Shown: positions 36,509-48,111 of the stretch, piece after piece | Layout: every line of letters starts with the position of its first letter | Numbering within the stretch: the first letter of the stretch is position 1 | Assembly (NCBI GenBank): GCA_005656395.1 | Contig: SRSI01000014.1 | Location: 124,001 to 188,000, forward strand | DNA length: 64,000 bases | Source: Strongyloides papillosus | Lineage: Eukaryota; Nematoda; Chromadorea; Rhabditida; Strongyloididae | Direction of reading: 5' to 3' | Notes under the pieces: model-generated | The model's input: only the letters and a program-made list of their open reading frames with translations | What the model was told of the DNA's origin: nothing | Databases searched by the model: none | Position numbers and translations under genes: made by a program

Positions 36509-38465
36509 TTAGATGTCATGCTTTATGTCTTGTGTAGTAACACCATATAATCTCTCAAACAACTTAATATATTGATGCATATCCGTTACAGTATCAGGTG
36601 TTAAAAATAATGCGAAGTCAGTTTTCTCATTTTGAAGGTAGACAAACAAATCTCTAAGATGCATTTCATCTTGTGGGATTTGTTTTATTTCATAACAATT
36701 CTCGATAAAAACACCTCTTTGTCGTGCTTGACGTGTAAATGCGTCAACAAATTGTTTGATATCAACGTATGTAATTTTGCCCATACCAACAGGCTTAAAA
36801 TAGTAGCATCCCCAATTGACAACTCTTGAAGGTAAAACGAATTGATCTTGATAACCAATATCCCATGATTTGTTATCCGGTTTAGCATTTACGATACGAT
36901 TGTTGGCATATGATATTTTTGGTGATTCCAACATTCTTCCCGTAACTGATTTTGGAGTTTCTTGAACTTTCAAATTAAGGTAATGAAGAAAATCATTTCT
37001 TTTGGCCTGGAGAGCACCAAATAACCGTCTGATATCATTAATACGGTTTGCAGGATTTGTAGCACATGCTTTTATCATAGCCTTGATCTGGTCTGGTGTT
37101 TGAGTTTTTTGACTAACTCTTTGGTGATCGGCAACTTCAAGAAGCTCCATTGGATAGTAGTTAAAGCCTTTTACTTCCTTCCCATTCTCAAATCGTTTAG
37201 TTTTTTGAATAATTAATGGGTGCTGGGGAAATCTCAAAGCAATATTGTATGTCTTTAAAAAGTACTCCTGCACAGTCATAGTTTCATTTCCAACTGTAAT
37301 CTTCCTACTGTCAGCTCCGATATTATCAATTGACTCAATTTTGATCTCTTTTCTGTTAAGATGTATGCAATGACAAACAAGTCCTTTGAGGTTTTTAAGT
37401 ACTTTATCTGCAGTTTGACCGTGGAATGGTACTTTTTCAATTCTTCCACTTGGACCGATCCTCTTAAGCAATTCGTCCAATTTCTCATTCAACAACTGTG
37501 GAGCATGAAATGCCGTTTTAATTGAATCGACGACACAAATGAAGCCAGAATCGTTTCGCTCAATATCATTCGACTGTCTGACGCTTGAGAAGCTTCCAAT
37601 TCCGAGACACTTTTCATCAAGAAGTAAGGAAATATCAGCTTCTCTAAATCCATGTTTTTCCGGAGCAATAAGATAACTCCTTCCATTTTGATAGTTGGTC
37701 CAATCCTCAAAGCTCATGTGGCTTTTCATTTTGATGATCAAGTTGATGTATTGTATTTCTTGTTTGCTGTTGACCGACTCTTCAAATAAGCAGTAAGAAA
37801 AGTCGGTCGCAAACTTGCACTCCAATGAAGCTCCTTGAACATAGTTGACGAGATCTCCAGGAACTTCAATTCTCCATACTCCCTTCTGTGATTCGACATG
37901 TTTCTTGAGTTCCTCATCGACAGTGAAGAATAGTCGATGAAAACCAGAGATGGAGGCTTTCTCTGGAATCCCCAGTTGTTGTTTCGATATATGTTCCAAA
38001 AACGGGAAGAACATGATAATTATAACTTTCAATGTTTGGGAGTAGTAGCTATAAAATATAGGTTAAGCATTTGTACTGTCAAAACTTACTCATCAACTTT
38101 GAAACCCTCCTGATAGGCTTTGTTAAACTCCACTCTGGCAGTTTGACCATCCTTCTTCATAACAGTGAAGAAGATTCCAGGGTCAAATTGATAGACGTGA
38201 GATTTTACGTCGCTATCTTTGCCAGTTATCTGGACACAGTTGGTCATAATGTTTGTACCAACACCGGTATGGCCAACATTTTTGATGTTGGCATAAGTTC
38301 CGGTACCCTCGAATATCTACAAACATATAATTATATGTAACAATTCCATTGTAAACTTACATTTAATTGTTTAAATAATTCAGAAAGTGATTGGTCGTCT
38401 GAATTTTTAAAATTCTCGTCAGATCGAGGAAGCTGGAGAAAGGGAAACTGTGAAGTATTAATCAT
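36509..38465 (-). CDS. Argonaute-like protein with N and PAZ domains but no PIWI domain
   Basis: Three exons: 38361-38465, 38090-38316 and 36509-38048, with introns of 44 and 41 bases (GTAAGT...TTTGTAG and GTAAG...TTATAG). The join gives 623 residues. Residues 36-115 resemble the Argonaute N domain. Residues about 284-416 are a PAZ domain, with TMTVQEYFLKTYNIALRFPQ and YYPMELLEVADHQRV. A linker-2 region with QTPDQIKAMIKACATNPANR follows, then the start of MID, ending KLFERLYGVTTQDIKHDI just where Argonautes have the 'VxTQDLK' strand. The rest of MID and all of PIWI (slicer site) are absent, and no continuation is seen downstream. PAZ binds small-RNA 3' ends, so a truncated product could bind but not slice or anchor a guide normally. 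The codons (ATC, TTC, AAG, GCC) are much less AT-biased than in neighbours. It may be a 3'-deleted pseudogene or a functional short form. Confidence 0.8.
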
Positions 38466-40265
38466 TAGTATAAGTTAAGCTATAAAAAAATATATTAAAT
38501 ACGATATAAAGTTAAAGAAGTTATGATATGTGTTGAAAAAAATCGAGATACATTATAAAAAAAAGATAGATGATGAATGTTAAACAGTCACATTAATAAA
38601 TGAACAAATGAAAGAATTGCGTACACCATGCCAACATAAACCTATATATTTTACGTAAGAGGTCTTTGTATAAGCAAAAAAAGAGTGAGAAAATAACTAA
38701 TCTTTTATATATTAAATTAAGATACATATGCGTCATTTATTCTTAATGTTATATATATACATTTAAGAAATGAATGACTGAGAAAGATGATAAAAGAAGA
38801 GAAAAGATTTAATAGTTAAAGAAGTTCAAAGATTCTTTATGATGATAGAAATAGGCTAGGCTTATTACAAAATAATTGCAATCTTTCACCTTAGTTTAAT
38901 TGTACAAAATAGAGTTAATCTAAAATTTGTCAAAAGTTTTTTGTGAAGATATTTAATAGAAAAAAAGTTATTAAGATAAAAGAGAATCCTGTTAAAAGTG
39001 ACAAGGTGTAATCGAGTTATTTTTTATAAAACATTACCCCAAAGCAAAAGTGATGGTAAAAAATATTCTACACATTCATCAGCAATCAAACATAAGTCTA
39101 AGAAATTTTTTATGTCATGTTTGTTATCATAGGATTTAATGTTATTCTTTTTCTACTAGTCTTACAAATTTTGTGTAGAAGGCCCATCCACATCAACGTA
39201 TTCTCTTCTCCTTTTATATGTAACGTATTGAAGAATTGGTATTACATATTTCCATACTTTTGAGGTGGTTGTAAAGTTAAAGCTTTGATTTTCTGATTTT
39301 TTTTATCATTCTTTATGTTCCCATTAGACAACTTCAATTTAATTTTTTACTTCTCATAACTATTATTATCTGATTCCTCATCGCTGTTGAACAACATAGA
39401 ATAGACCTCGTATAATAGCAGGTTGGAAATGCATGTTTAACGTTTTTTAAAGATTGTATTTTTTATGAAGAGAGTTTATTTCTTTTGTAACTCTATCTTT
39501 TAAGGAAATTTCTTTTATAAATTTCACCGGTGTGCTTGTGATTCTGCATATATGTCAAGTTTAAGATTCAATACTAAATTCTTGAACAAATGAACACAAT
39601 GGTGTTGTGTATATAAACTATTACTTTATTGAATGAGTTCATCGAAGCTTCATATCACTCTAAAATAATAAAATTCCAATTTTATGCATTAATTTTATTG
39701 TTTATTATAGTAATTATTAATCCAGGCGTAAGTTATAGGAAAAAATAATGCTATATACATGATTCATAGTCAAGGAATATGGATCCATAAGATTTAATTT
39801 AAACCAAGTATTATAATCAAGGAATTTGTGGATTAAATGAGTGAATTCAGAACATCATGAATGAAAGAGTTCGATTTATAGGATACTCAATTATAATAGA
39901 TAGATTCATAAATAGAATATTTGGATACATGAAAATGAAAAATGATAGATGTAAAAAATGATTTTTTAAAGAATATCCATGGTCTAAATAATCATTGCAG
40001 CAGTTTTTTTTAACATTTTATGATAATCTATAAGAGTGTGCTTTAAAATATACCCAAATTATTGTATGTTTTTGCTAAGCATGTAGGAAAAGTTTTAATT
40101 ATTTTTTTCCTTTTATTTGTTTAAAAGTTTAAAAAGATGGTCTTTGCTTTCACGTTAGGAAATAACATATCTTTTGATCACCACCTCTTAAAAAAAGTTG
40201 TGTTTCACTAGAGATATGCTGAATACAAATTTACTTTTAAAATATTTTTATTATAAACAAAGCAA
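38466..40265. other. Intergenic region with a doubtful decayed coding patch
   Basis: Mostly AT-rich. On the minus strand, 39,120-39,440 has coding-like sequence in shifting frames: YSMLFNSDEESDNNSYEK, a stop, KIKALTLQPPQKYGN, and in another frame ILQYVTYKRRREYVDVDGPS before a stop near 39166. It may be a gene remnant; the family is not recognised. The rest shows nothing. Confidence 0.35.
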
Positions 40266-43138
40266 TCAACTATTTTCAGAATAATAACTTTTAGTTTCAT
40301 GCATAAAATTTAAAATTTCATCTTTATATTCTTCAACTTGTACAAAAATGTTTGGCTTTTCAAAATCTAAATCAGTCAATTCCATATAAATACATGAAAC
40401 AGTTATTGAATTTACTCCAACTAGTATGTACCTATTATCAGAAGTTTTTTGCATTAAACCACCACCACTATCACCTGGACATAAACCCAAATGGACGTTA
40501 ACATCAGCACAAAGGTATTCTGTAGAATTTATTGGAACATATGGTGGTGTACAATTTCTTACAGAATCTGGATTTGAATATATAAATCTTTTTAATCTAT
40601 TGTGAAATTTCGCGTCTACTACACCACGACCTCTTCTTGTTGTTCCATAACCAAATGTAATTAGTGTTTTTCTTTTATTAAATTTATATTTATCATGTAA
40701 AAATGGTAGACATATATGAGTTACACCAACAACAGGTGCATCTAACTCAATTACTACAATATCATTTCTATGCCTTCGAAGTCCATTTTTAAAATTATAT
40801 AAAAATCTGTTAATTCCTCTTGTTTGTACTTTTCCTTTGTTAATACACTCACCGTCGACATCTTCATTTTCATTACAATAATTACCAATCACTATTTCTG
40901 TAGCATATACAATTTTCTTATCATGATACCAAAATGATGAATGATCCATGTTTAATATACAATGGGCTGCTGTGATAACATGTCTGTGAGATATTAAGAT
41001 ACCAGAACATGAAGCTTTATTAGTTCGTATTTGGACAGCCCATGGAATAGCCCTGTTATCATTAATATCATATCCTCCAGATATCAAGAATTCATATATT
41101 ACCTCAAGATTAACACTTGATCTACCACAATTTTCATAATCTAAGGTACATTAAAATTATTATACATTATATAACTTACCATAATATTGTAGTTTCTTCA
41201 AATTATAAACAGGTAGACTGGTGTCGTACTTAATCATAGGGAGTTTTCTAAATACAGACTTTATGAAGTCCAATTCTTCATTATAATAAAACGATTTTGT
41301 TTTATCATAACATACACCAAAACCTTTTTGAATTTGATAAAGGTAGTGTCTTCCTTGAATAGATTTTAAAAAAATACTTGATCCTGTACTCCTTCCACAA
41401 ATATATTTAAAATTGTGATTTGTCACAGATATCTCGTGATTATTAAATCCCAGTTCCTTTTCAGATACTTTTGTTAAAGTATATTGAGCTAGATATACAA
41501 TTCCATCCTTATCATCTGATAACGTTGTATCATAATAAACTAAATATTTTTTAGATACTTCATTATTGTTAAATGGGTCAAGTACATCATTCAAACAAAC
41601 ATGCGGAACATCTTGAAATGGTTCCTTTAATACAAGAATAACACTTAAATTTTTGTAATTCGTAGAACTTGTATGAAATATTTGGAATGTTTCCCTATAT
41701 TGAATATCAAAATTAATACAATTATAAGTTGATTCTTTACCAAATATTTTTATATTTCCATTTCCTGTCCAAAAAGTGCAGTACTTTTTTGATTGCATCA
41801 CGATGACTCCTTTCAGGTGATCTTCAAATTTTATTTTCCCTTGGACTTTTAATGTATTGTAAATGCATTCATAAGAAGTTATGACGTGCATTTTACTAAT
41901 TAGTGTGCCCATGCAAGCATGATCACCTTTGACTATGCTTAAAATCCATGGATAATATGCTTCATTTTCAAAAAAGTCTGATTTATAAGATAGATTATCT
42001 CTTTTTCGGATCATTCCACATGTATTGTTATCTAGAAAAATATTTTTATTTATTTTAATAAATATTCCTTACCATAAAATTTGGAAATATCATGAAATTC
42101 ATTTCCTACATTTTCTTCATCATGATTTACATCATTCAATGAATCAAATAAAAAGTATTGGGCACTTTTAAATGTTACAAAAAACATTTCTTGAATATGT
42201 TTAATATCATTATTAAAATTTTTTACACAAGTATCTTCGCCAATTCCATAAACGCCAAATTGATTACCTTTAATTTTTCTGAGTAACGGTGCTCCTTTTA
42301 ATATGCTTTTCCACCTTCCATGTTCTAATTCTTCAATAACCATTGTGTAGTCTTCCCGAATTTTACATCCAAAAGAGTTTGCAAATCTCCTATTTTTGAA
42401 ATCAAATGTTTCTTTATAATAAAAAGCATTTAATTCAAAGTTATTAAATGTTTTATTGTAGTTAACTCCCCACATAAAACTAAGTACATTTTCCACTTTC
42501 CTTCTCTCCTCTAAGCCTAAGAAATCCATTTGGTATTGGTATATACAAGCATGGGGGATTGATGTAACAGGCCTATTTAATTCAATTACTCCATACTTTA
42601 GATCATTAGCCATAGCAGGATGTCTTATATGTAGAACATTAATATATCTCAGTAACACTTTGCTGGAACAATTAAGAATCCCATCAGAATTAGTATCACA
42701 TACATCTTTGCTAGAATGTTCACCAATTCGTACTTGATAACGGTCATATAACTGATTATAATCCGATTGTTGTTCAACCAATTTTTCTATACCTTCTATG
42801 CACCCAAAATTTGTTAATACATGGAGCTGTGTTACAAGTATACCATTACAGACTGTAGTTCTATTATGATTTACAATTCTTGCCATCCAAGGAATACCTG
42901 AATCGATTAATGTTTCAAACCCATACGAAACACCACTTTTTTTGACAGATTTAAAAAGATTATTCAAATAGTCACTTCTTCCACAATTTACTTCATCTAA
43001 AAAAACGAAATTCTACTTTTAGAATAATAAAGGCTTACCATAATATCTCATATCAATAGGCTTGATCTTTAACTTATCATCTTCACATACAAAGCAATGG
43101 ATAAAGATAAAGAATATTACTATCAAAAATATTTTCAT
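40266..43138 (-). CDS. Secreted protein with three tandem trypsin-fold domains (polyserase-like), two of them pseudoproteases
   Basis: Four exons: 43039-43138 (signal peptide MKIFLIVIFFIFIHCFVC), 42073-42996, 41180-42031 and 40266-41140, with introns of 42, 41 and 39 bases. All introns are phase 1 and sit in the same place (YG, then D...CGRS-like), so each chymotrypsin-fold (S1) domain is one exon. The product is 916 residues. Domain 1 has VLTNFGC for VLTAAHC and KGAPLL for GDSGGP: dead. Domain 2 has VITSYEC and GRSTGSS: dead. Domain 3 has VITAAHC, RNDIVVIEL and CPGDSGGG, a full His-Asp-Ser triad, and an ISGG start in place of IVGG. By alignment with CxGDSGG, the S1-pocket position 189 is Gly, not the Asp of trypsin, so cleavage after Lys/Arg is unlikely; elastase- or chymotrypsin-like preference is inferred. 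Three separate genes is the alternative, but only exon 1 has a signal peptide. Confidence 0.85.
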
Positions 43139-43300
43139 TCCAACACTATAAAATACCAATTTTTTAAACATAATTTTTATACATCTTCTATTTTTTGAAT
43201 ATTCTGATTATTTCAAAAGAATATTTTAATTATCTTTATGTTCATTAGTATTCTATTCAATTAGTTAACACCAAAAATTTGAAAACTTCATACCTTCATA

Positions 43301-44011
43301 ATGGCAACAAAAAATGATAACTCCAAAAATTTTGAATATCCATGCCAGTTAATTCAAGTAACAAAATCAAACACTAGTGATGATGTTGTGAGAATTGAAC
43401 TTAGGTTTGTTTCATATGAATAAAAGACAAACATAGAACAAAGATTTGGTTATTCAGAAGGTTCTGCTGTCACACAGGTATTATGGTCTTTACTAACACA
43501 TATAACAAATTGAATAAAGATGGTGATGCTACGGAGAATGATTTATTGATGCACAGATAAATTCTTAAAATTCAACTTGAAAAAGCCAGAAACAATTTGG
43601 AGATAATCAAAAGTAATGAGAAAGATGATGGAGATGTTAAAAGAGAGTAAAAATATGATTAAATATGAGGATGCCTATGTAAAACAAAAATGTAAAAATA
43701 GAAATACTTCTGTTGACAGTGTTCATTATCAACCACCAACAATTGTTCATAAAAATGATATGAATAGGAAGACAAAAGTTAACAGATATCAAGCAGGTGT
43801 TATATCAGAAACATCCTCCTATATCGAGCCTTCAATGTGTGAAGTGATAACTGAAAAGAACTATAATTGCCATAGAACAACAAATGCTACTATTAATGAT
43901 AAAGCAAGCCTTTCAAATAGTATGTGTCAAGCACTTCATGATATCACCAACCGTGAAATGCAACTTCAGGCTAGTTTTCTTAAAACGATCCGATTTTCGA
44001 AGGTAAAATAA
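43301..44011 (+). pseudogene. Decayed gene, family unknown
   Basis: ATG at 43301 opens MATKNDNSKNFEYPCQLIQV and runs to a stop near 43421 (after ELRFVSYE). Coding-like sequence continues in changing frames: KTNIEQRFGYSEGSAVTQ, NKLNKDGDATENDLLMHR, LEKARNNLEIIKSNEKDDGD, then the 131-residue open frame 43616-44011 (contains VHYQPPTIVHKNDM and MCQALHDITNREMQLQ). A GTTTGT...ACATAG intron near 43407-43437 could remove the first stop but leads to another. No signal peptide, so probably once a cytoplasmic or nuclear protein. At least three lesions. Confidence 0.4.
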
Positions 44012-44503
44012 CAAATGTCCGTGAAATGGTTAATAATTTGAGGGACTTTCTATTTACCACCCAAAATGGTTCTAAAAAATTTCATTAAAAATATTAAAAA
44101 ACAAATTTGAAATTTTAACAAGTGCTCTTAACAATTTATATAATCAACATCCTAAAAATTAATCAATGAATGATGAAGGAAATGATGGTTTCACTAAAAG
44201 AACTGTACACCATTCAAAGTTATTATAAAAAAGAATAAGGATAGAAATTACTTTAAATGGAAATAATTTATATAAAATGAATATTTAAATTTTATGATAT
44301 TATAAACAGAAGATGTAATTTTGAATAATAAAACATAACTATACTTATTATTTTATTCATATATTATTAATTAATGAATAATAAAATTTTAATACTTCCA
44401 ATTTTCCTTTGAATTATTTTCGTAATCTAAAAAAATAATTATGAAGAAACTATTTCTTTCTAAGATTTTCTTCAAATAACGCTAAAATTTCTCATTTAGG
44501 ATC
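44012..44503. other. AT-rich spacer
   Basis: Follows the decayed gene. Some residual coding-like codons at 44012-44230 without an open frame. AATAAAACATAA near 44325. Nothing else seen. Confidence 0.4.
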
Positions 44504-45537
44504 TCATCTAAATTCAAATGAAATTTCCATCTTATTACCACTTTCACAGGTACAATACTTTTTGGTGATTGTATATAAAACATTGTCTTTAACATTTGGA
44601 TTCCAATCTGAAACGATCTCATAATCATTTCTGTATTTCCTAAAGTATGAAATTAAAATTTCATTCTCAGATGATGTTATTGGTTTATTTCTGGTGAAAC
44701 AAAGTCTAAAAGTATCGTTGTCACATCTTTCTTCCAAATTTGAGGGAGAATCTTTAAATAGATTTTCGATAACTTCAGTATAAAAATCATCGGTCTCATT
44801 GTCAACATCAATCATAGCGAATTGAAGATTAGGGCTATTTTTGACAAAATTTGATACCATTTCAGGTTTAATAATATTTGTGCCTCTTTTTTGATCAATC
44901 CTTACAGCTGTTAAGCTTTCAGAAGGTGTTACTACTATCTTTTCATCAGCTTTGTGGTTAGGAAAGTTTAATTCCATGTTAATTAGTGAAACATCATCAA
45001 GTCTTTGCATTAGTAAACGAAGATCAAATACCAGTTTCCTTTCTGATACTCCTCCCGAATCTTTGAGAGAGAAACGGCAAAGTGTATCTTTTCTATTATA
45101 AAAAACATAAAGAAATCTTAAGATATCAGTATTATCATCGAGATTAATTTCAAGTTCACTTAATTGTGATAAATCAAATCTTGCAATTGAAATGGTGTAA
45201 ATGACAATGTTTTTAAAGTAACGCTAAAAAAATTATTTACAAAATAAACTGAAAAAAAACATACTTCCTTTTTCGAAACAGTCATTAGAACATCGCCAGT
45301 ATCTTCTTCATATTGTGTTTTGATTGAGTACAAAATCTTGATTAATCTCTCCCCAGCTGGGCTACTAATTTGTGATATTTCAAGTTCCTTTGCTTTTGGT
45401 CTATCCATTTCACAAAGGTTTTCACAGATGATTTTATGAATACGTCTGTTTGTTGTCTTGATTTTTTTCAGGGTTCTCCATCTAAGATATAGAAAAATTT
45501 TCTTAAGAATCTCATCTGGAATGTCCATCAAATTCAT
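44504..45537 (-). CDS. F-box protein
   Basis: Exon 1 is 45265-45537, the intron 45224-45264 (41 bases, GTATGT...TTTTTTAG, phase 0) and exon 2 44504-45223; the join gives 330 residues. The N-terminus (residues 3-45) is an F-box: IPDEILKKIFLYLRWRTLKK, then TTNRRIHKII. F-box proteins recruit substrates to SCF ubiquitin ligases through Skp1. The remaining 280 residues (LSELEINLDDNTDILRFLYV, later KEMVSNF-like helices and CTCESGNKMEISFEFR) presumably bind the target. Nematodes have large, fast-evolving F-box families with such unrecognisable C-termini. Unspliced reading would end the protein at 125 residues. Start chosen at the first ATG before the F-box. Confidence 0.8.
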
Positions 45538-47185
45538 GATTAAATCACTCCTGAAATAGATAATGGTTTAGAATTTTTTTCAATAATTAATAACGCAATA
45601 AAATTATAATATTTAAACTTGCTGTAGTAATTTTAAAATAAATATTATAATGTCTTTATGTCAATTATTACTGATATCTCATATAGTATCTATCTCAGAA
45701 GAAATAAAAAATGATTATTTATAGGTTGAAATAGAGAAATACAAAAAAGTATTTAAATTCCATTTGACAAAATCTGCATGTATGCGATTTAATCTTAATT
45801 TTAAACAAGCCGTATTTTAGAAAAATTATGAAATATTTTCTTATGTGAGACATTAAAAAGAAATAAACTAATAATAATTAAAAGGTAAATATATTTCTAT
45901 ATGCTCTTTTTCTAATAATAACTATAATTTATTTTTTTCAGAATAAATAATGTGTGCTTCCATCAAACCATCATACTAGAACATTAAAAGGATAACTTGT
46001 AAGGTATATCGTTATTTAAAAATAGTATAGAAATTTACCTAATAACCCTTTAAAAGATTCTGTTATAAATATATTTAAGGCATTACATAGTGATGTTAGA
46101 GAAAGAATCTCTAGAAATTATAAATTCTATGGGGTATTAATCTAAAAAAACTAGACATTTAAAATTATTACTGTTAAACTTTAAAGCGAGATGATAATTG
46201 AAGAATAGAAATTTTCCAGTTAATAATTTTTCTCTGAATATAAATTAAAAAATGGATGAATAATTCATTTGCACATCTTAAATGTTTAAATACTTTGATT
46301 TTAATTATAAAATACAAAGTGCAGTGTAATAATTTTTAAAAATTTGAATAAATAACTGACTATGAGGATGAGAAATTATAATTAATATTAATAACCTACA
46401 ATTTTGAAGTTCTGTCTAATAAAGAATTTAACTGTTTGGAAAAAAAATATCTAATATTCAGAATCAAGCAGGTACAAGTGAACTTAAAATAACATACCTA
46501 GCCCAAAAAATATTGCAATGATTTTTATTTCTATTTGGGACTTCAAATAGTTATACATACCAAGCAATTATTACTATTCATTCCTGTAAAAACTTATAAA
46601 TTCCAACATAATTTATTAAGTAATAGTTCGAAACTAAAAGTAAAACATTTTCATCTGCTTTTTCATGTAATAAAATACCCTAACTAATTAAAATCATATT
46701 AATATTAATTTTTAAATCGAGGAATTCTAAATAAGAATAATTTCTATGTCAATTTCCTTCTTTTTGTTTCTATGGTAATTTAATGGATAAAATTAATTTA
46801 ACTTTAGAAATTTATGACGTCTGTTGATAAAAAAATCACTAGCTTTTTTTAGGAAAAAGAAATTACTAAAATATTCATTAAAAACACAAATATACTTTGT
46901 TTTGACGTAATTAAATTTATGATATATAATTTGATATGTTGAAGAGAAACTATTCATGATGATAGATGGCTAATAGTTAAATGATATACAGTCTTTTATC
47001 ACACTTGTTATACTTTCAAAAGATTTCTGGATTCTTATCTTAATAGATTAAATTTAAAAAATGTCACAAAAGTTTTTAATCATTGGGTGTTCTTGCAAAT
47101 AATTCACATATCTTTAACACAAATTTAAACATTTTAATTGACATGCAAAAAAATGAGGATAAATTGTTACAAATCATAATTAAAT
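45538..47185. other. AT-rich intergenic region
   Basis: No gene or defined repeat visible between the F-box gene and the start of the shared spacer repeat. Confidence 0.5.
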
Positions 47186-47460
47186 GCAAAAAAGTCCTGT
47201 CTGTAAAACATTAGATTTTATTCAAATTTTAAGAACATCAAGCGATGACAAAATTATTGCAAACCTTTTAGCAAAGATTTTCTTTGAAACATTCCACTAA
47301 TAACAATGAGTCTATTAATTTAAAAAATTGATAACAATATTAAAGAAAAGTAATAATTATTAAACCACAAAAAGTTCTAGTAATAAAAATATTATTTAGT
47401 ATTTGCTTTTTTTTTTAAATTTAAATATTCAAATTAATTTTTTACAATAGCTAAAATTTG
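47186..47460. repeat. Shared spacer module, first copy (before the membrane-protein pair)
   Basis: Order of landmarks: 'ttagattttattcaaatttt', 'gacaaaattattgcaaac', 'tttagcaaagat', 'cactaataacaatgag', 'attaaaccacaaaaagtt', then 'atttttta(c)aat'. The same series recurs near 50.19, 53.19, 55.07, 56.96, 58.84, 60.71 and 62.59 kb, that is, in spacers of two unrelated gene families. Confidence 0.75.
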
Positions 47461-47539
47461 AATCATATTTCGATGATGTTATTATTGTCTTGTATAGTTT
47501 CTTAAATCTTAATGAAACTATTATTTTGGGAATGTATTT

Positions 47540-47760
47540 GTGTTTATTAGATGAAATGCAGTAGAAAATGTTGGCTCTGTACGCAATTTTGTCAGTTGAA
47601 GTGAGAAACTTCTACTTTGTAATAGTGATTGACTGTAGATTTCACAAGTGTTTGTGGTGAAACCATATGAATTGATGAAAGTTACCGAATCAGACATCTT
47701 GTATTCACCAGGCTTTTCTCCAACACAACAATATTTATTCGTAAATATGATGCTTTATTT
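47540..47760 (-). pseudogene. Conserved antisense coding-like fragment before membrane gene A
   Basis: On the minus strand a frame reads FTNKYCCVGEKPGEYKMSDS, then VTFINSYGFTTNTCEIYSQS, open for about 75 codons to a TAA near 47525. A homologous piece stands before membrane gene B. No start codon or splice context is clear. It may be a remnant of a neighbouring gene or exon duplicated with the pair. Confidence 0.35.
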
Positions 47761-47990
47761 GATTGATAAAATGTAGGCTAAAGTAGGAGACCTAAAATTT
47801 TGACATCTTGAAGTTTTTGAATTCTGAAATTTTTGATTTTTACTAACAAAGTTATCAAGCTCTTAATGTAGTTCCAAAATTATGACAAAACATAATGATT
47901 ATTTTTTTGGGTAAAAATATTAATTTTTCAATTAATTATGATAATTTTAAAATTAATAAGAAGGTGTCATTCTTTATTGGACAAACAAAT

Positions 47991-48111
47991 ATGTAAAAAT
48001 GAACATTTATATATTCATAATATAATTTATCATCATTAATATGTAAAAAAGCTAATAGCATAATGTATATATATGTAGTGAAAAATTTTATATTTTTATG
48101 TCATTTTTGCA
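47991..48111 (+). promoter_or_regulatory. Conserved upstream region of membrane gene A
   Basis: About 120 bases directly before the ATG are nearly identical to those before gene B (51001-51123), including 'aatgaacatttatatattca', 'aatttatcatcattaatatg' and 'aatgtatatatatg', and a T-rich stretch ending GCAATG. Conservation of non-coding DNA this strong next to diverged coding sequence suggests a shared promoter. Confidence 0.55.

Noticed and set aside
45160..45264. C-terminal extension of the 125-residue F-box reading
   Set aside because: The sequence after KKE is an intron (GTATGT...TTTTTTAG); splicing leads into the long second exon.
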